From Ruegeria arenilitoris (GTDB lineage: Bacteria; Pseudomonadota; Alphaproteobacteria; Rhodobacterales; Rhodobacteraceae): DNA of 64,000 nucleotides. This document shows, in pieces, positions 61,600-64,000 of this stretch (position 1 is the first letter of the stretch; every line of letters begins with the position of its first letter). The DNA is taken from the NCBI RefSeq assembly GCF_013030985.1, contig NZ_WPYP01000007.1, positions 186,001-250,000 on the forward strand, written 5' to 3'. The notes beneath the pieces were generated by a model. It was not told the DNA's origin and searched no databases. It saw nothing but the letters and a program-made list of their open reading frames with translations. Both the position numbers and the translations under genes were made by a program.

Positions 61600-63429
61600 A
61601 TGGACGATCAGAACAAGAATCTCATCCTTGCAACCGCGCTCAGCTTTGTCGTGATCCTTGTTTGGTTCGTGCTGTTCCCTCCGCCGGAACAAGCGCCCGC
61701 ACCGGATCAGGCCGAGATTACCGCCGTCGAGGGCGATGAGGTTCAAACTCCAAGCGCCGCAGGCTCCAGCACCGTTGGAGAAGCGACAACCGCCGCTGAG
61801 GAAACCCTGCCCGAAGAACAGGCCCCGCGAGTCGAGATCGACACGCCTCGTCTGAAGGGTAGCCTGTCGCTGTCGGGCGGCCGCATCGATGAGCTGTTCC
61901 TGAAGGACTACAAGGTCTCGATCGAAGAAGGCGCGCCGATTGTCGAGCTTCTGTCTCCGGTCGGATCGGATTCGGCGTATTATGCCCTCTATGGCTGGGC
62001 GCCGGGCGCCGGAGTGGCTAGCGCGGACGTGCCCGGCCCGAATACACTGTGGACGGTAGAAGAGGGTGAGGCGCTGGGCGTCGACACACCGATTACCCTG
62101 AAATGGGACAACGGTAACGGTCTGACCTTCCGCCGCACGATCTCGGTGGATCAGGACTATATGTTCACGGTCAACCAATCCGTCGAAAACAACACACAGG
62201 CGCCGGTTGGAATGGCCCCCTACGGCATTCTGGCGCGCCACGGCATTGGCGAAGATGGCGACCTGCCCGACCTGAAAAACTTCTTCATTCTGCACGAAGG
62301 CGTGATCGGCATGGCCGACGGCACGCTGGCCGAGGTCGACTATGGCGATGTCCGTGATTTCGATATCGACCCGAACGAACGGGCGCAGGCCGAGGTCTAT
62401 CAGGTCAAGGAAGACGGCTGGATCGGCTTTACCGACCACTACTGGATGACAACGCTGATCCCCGAACCGGGGACCGCGTTCAAAGCCGCTGCGAAATATG
62501 ACGCCCGCCGCAAGATTTATCAGACCGAAACGGTTCTTCCGACCGTGAACGTTGCCCCCGGTGCGACGGAAGAGGTCACCACACAGCTGTTCGCGGGCGC
62601 CAAGGAATGGGAAACTATCCGTGAGTATCAAGCGGAAGGTGTCCAGAAGTTCATCGACAGCATCGACTGGGGCTGGTTCTTCTTCCTGACCAAGCCGATC
62701 TTCTGGCTGCTGCACAACATCAACGCCCTGATCGGCAACATGGGCTGGTCCATCATCGGCCTGACCCTGATCATCAAGGCGATCCTGTTCCCGCTGGCGT
62801 TCAAGTCCTACGTCTCGATGGCGAAGATGAAGGAGTTGCAGCCGCAGATGGAAGCCCTGAAAGAGGCCGCTGGCGACGACCGTCAGAAGATGCAGCAAGG
62901 CATGATGGAGCTGTACAAGAAGGAAAAGGTGAACCCCGCCGCAGGCTGTCTGCCGATCCTGATGCAGATTCCGATCTTCTTCTCGCTGTACAAGGTGATC
63001 TTCGTCACCATCGAACTGCGTCAGGCCCCATGGTTCGGCCCGTTCCAGGACCTGAGCGCGCCGGATCCGACCTCGATCATGAACCTGTTCGGCCTGCTGC
63101 CCTTTGCTGGTCCGCAGCCCGACAGCCTCATGGCGCTGATCTTCATCGGCATCCTGCCGCTGCTGCTGGGTATCTCGATGTGGCTGCAACAAAAGCTGAA
63201 CCCGGCACCAACCGATCCGACGCAGGCGATGATCTTTGCCTGGATGCCGTGGGTGTTCATGTTCATGCTGGGCAGCTTTGCCAGCGGGCTGGTGGTCTAC
63301 TGGATCGCGAACAACACGATCACGTTTACTCAGCAGTACCTGATCATGCGCAGCCAGGGTTATAAGCCGGACGTTTTCGGCAACATCAAATCCGGCTTCA
63401 AGCGTACTCCGAAAACGGATGATAAATGA
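61600..63429 (+). CDS. yidC: Membrane protein insertase YidC
   Basis: A 609-residue YidC/Oxa1 protein. An N-terminal membrane anchor (residues about 8-25, LILATALSFVVILVWFVLF) precedes a large periplasmic domain to about residue 355. The conserved insertase core follows: KMKELQPQMEAL, YKKEKVNPAAGCLPILMQIP and ELRQAPWFGPFQDLS. The intramembrane Arg of E. coli YidC is a Lys here (TLIIKAILFPL), a conservative change. The ATG at 61600 gives the standard anchor. Confidence 0.97.
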   Translation: MDDQNKNLILATALSFVVILVWFVLFPPPEQAPAPDQAEITAVEGDEVQTPSAAGSSTVGEATTAAEETLPEEQAPRVEIDTPRLKGSLSLSGGRIDELFLKDYKVSIEEGAPIVELLSPVGSDSAYYALYGWAPGAGVASADVPGPNTLWTVEEGEALGVDTPITLKWDNGNGLTFRRTISVDQDYMFTVNQSVENNTQAPVGMAPYGILARHGIGEDGDLPDLKNFFILHEGVIGMADGTLAEVDYGDVRDFDIDPNERAQAEVYQVKEDGWIGFTDHYWMTTLIPEPGTAFKAAAKYDARRKIYQTETVLPTVNVAPGATEEVTTQLFAGAKEWETIREYQAEGVQKFIDSIDWGWFFFLTKPIFWLLHNINALIGNMGWSIIGLTLIIKAILFPLAFKSYVSMAKMKELQPQMEALKEAAGDDRQKMQQGMMELYKKEKVNPAAGCLPILMQIPIFFSLYKVIFVTIELRQAPWFGPFQDLSAPDPTSIMNLFGLLPFAGPQPDSLMALIFIGILPLLLGISMWLQQKLNPAPTDPTQAMIFAWMPWVFMFMLGSFASGLVVYWIANNTITFTQQYLIMRSQGYKPDVFGNIKSGFKRTPKTDDK

Positions 63430-64000
63430 CAGCTGAAGTGACCCAGCTTTGCCGGCACCCGATCAAAAGCCATGGTCGGGAAACTGTCGCAACCGTAAAC
63501 GTGATCCCCGGGCAGACCATGCCCGGGGATCGTGTTTGGGCGGTTGCGCATGAGGCGTCCAAGGCGGACGGCTCGGTATGGGTGCCGTGCGCCAATTTCA
63601 GCCGGGGCGCGAAAGCGCCGAAGCTGATGGCAATCTCGGCGCTGTACAACGGTGAAACCCTGACATTGTCCCACCCAGACCGTCCGGATCTGACCTTTGC
63701 CCCCGACAGTGAACAGCAAGTGTTTCTGGACTGGGTCAAACCCCTGATGCCCGCTGACCGGGCCGCCTCGGCGCGGATCATCCGGGTGCCGGGGCGTGGC
63801 ATGACCGACAGCGATTTCCCCTCGATCAGCCTGTGCAACATGGCGTCTCATCGCGCGGTTGGCCAAAAGCTGGGCCAGGACCTGTCGATCCACCGCTGGC
63901 GCGGCAATATCTGGTTCGATGGCATGCCCCTATGGGAAGAATTCGAGTGGCTGGGCCGCGAGGTTCAGATCGGCGAGGCCGTGTTCCGCGTTCGTGAACG
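63426..64000 (+). CDS. MOSC domain protein (3' truncated by window)
   Basis: About 191 residues are present before the window ends. The N-terminal part (VTQLCRHPIKSHGRETV and MPGDRVWAVAHE) and the later PRGMTDSDFPSISL-like region suit a MOSC sulfurtransferase-like protein. The catalytic Cys usually lies in the C-terminal MOSC core, part of which is missing. The start overlaps the yidC stop by 4 nt (ATGA), so it is translationally coupled to yidC. Function unassigned. Confidence 0.75.
   Translation, partial: MTAEVTQLCRHPIKSHGRETVATVNVIPGQTMPGDRVWAVAHEASKADGSVWVPCANFSRGAKAPKLMAISALYNGETLTLSHPDRPDLTFAPDSEQQVFLDWVKPLMPADRAASARIIRVPGRGMTDSDFPSISLCNMASHRAVGQKLGQDLSIHRWRGNIWFDGMPLWEEFEWLGREVQIGEAVFRVRE

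Noticed and set aside
61582..63192. Long open frame (536 codons) on the minus strand
   Set aside because: It is wholly antisense to yidC, rich in Gln/Arg/His as expected of a shadow frame in GC-rich DNA, and resembles no protein.
1..64000. CRISPR array, rRNA operon, intact prophage or replication origin
   Set aside because: I saw no regularly spaced repeats, rRNA sequence, phage structural genes or integrase. The rpmH-rnpA block is near the origin in some bacteria, but no dnaA gene or cluster of DnaA boxes was seen here.

Overview
The window reads as a chromosomal segment of a marine alphaproteobacterium of the Roseobacter group (Rhodobacteraceae). This rests on the gene families, on moderate-to-high GC with alphaproteobacterial start sites, and on a core block containing rpmH, rnpA, yidD, ttcA and yidC. 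No 16S gene is present, so genus is not claimed.

Layout. (1) 1-8090: tail of a family-5 solute-binding protein, a BCCT transporter, a LysR regulator divergent from a flavodoxin-fold reductase/SDR pair, then rsgA and a VOC protein. (2) 8735-13571: a GntR/FCD regulator divergent from a TRAP transporter and an FMN 2-hydroxyacid dehydrogenase. (3) 13596-24309 (minus strand): a 13-gene sugar-acid operon. It encodes a lactonase, a ribose-type ABC importer, SDRs, a VOC protein, a 2-hydroxyacid dehydrogenase, an RraA-like protein, KDGal kinase, KDPGal aldolase, a cupin and methylglyoxal synthase. (4) 24416-30579 (plus strand): a second GntR/FCD regulator, a second ribose-type ABC importer, a mutarotase-like protein and a uronate-dehydrogenase-like protein. 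One 16-bp palindrome occurs upstream of both the TRAP operon and the second ABC operon, so blocks 2-4 probably form one regulon.

(5) 31148-40451 (minus strand): a tightly overlapping seven-gene operon. It encodes HMG-CoA reductase, a UbiA prenyltransferase, a rifampin-phosphotransferase-like dikinase, a BtaA-like aminocarboxypropyl transferase, a phytol/dolichol-kinase-like membrane protein, a GNAT-like protein and an OleC-like AMP ligase. I know of no described pathway with this set. It is the best candidate here for an undescribed system, plausibly an unusual isoprenoid-derived polar lipid. (6) 40986-51496: an alpha-glucoside phosphorolysis locus. It has a beta-phosphoglucomutase-like HAD protein, a SorC regulator, a GH65 phosphorylase, a PfkB kinase and a xylose/ribose-type ABC importer with two paralogous binding proteins. 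(7) 52419-64000: tRNA-Arg(ACG) and a core-like block with a histidine kinase, a flavin disulfide reductase/TVP38 pair, rpmH-rnpA-yidD, an AidB-like acyl-CoA dehydrogenase, ttcA, an EAL protein, yidC and a truncated MOSC protein.

The accessory part carries mobile-element debris: two 137-bp copies of an IS21-like transposon end and a fragment of an IS3-type OrfA. No intact insertion sequence, CRISPR array or rRNA was seen.
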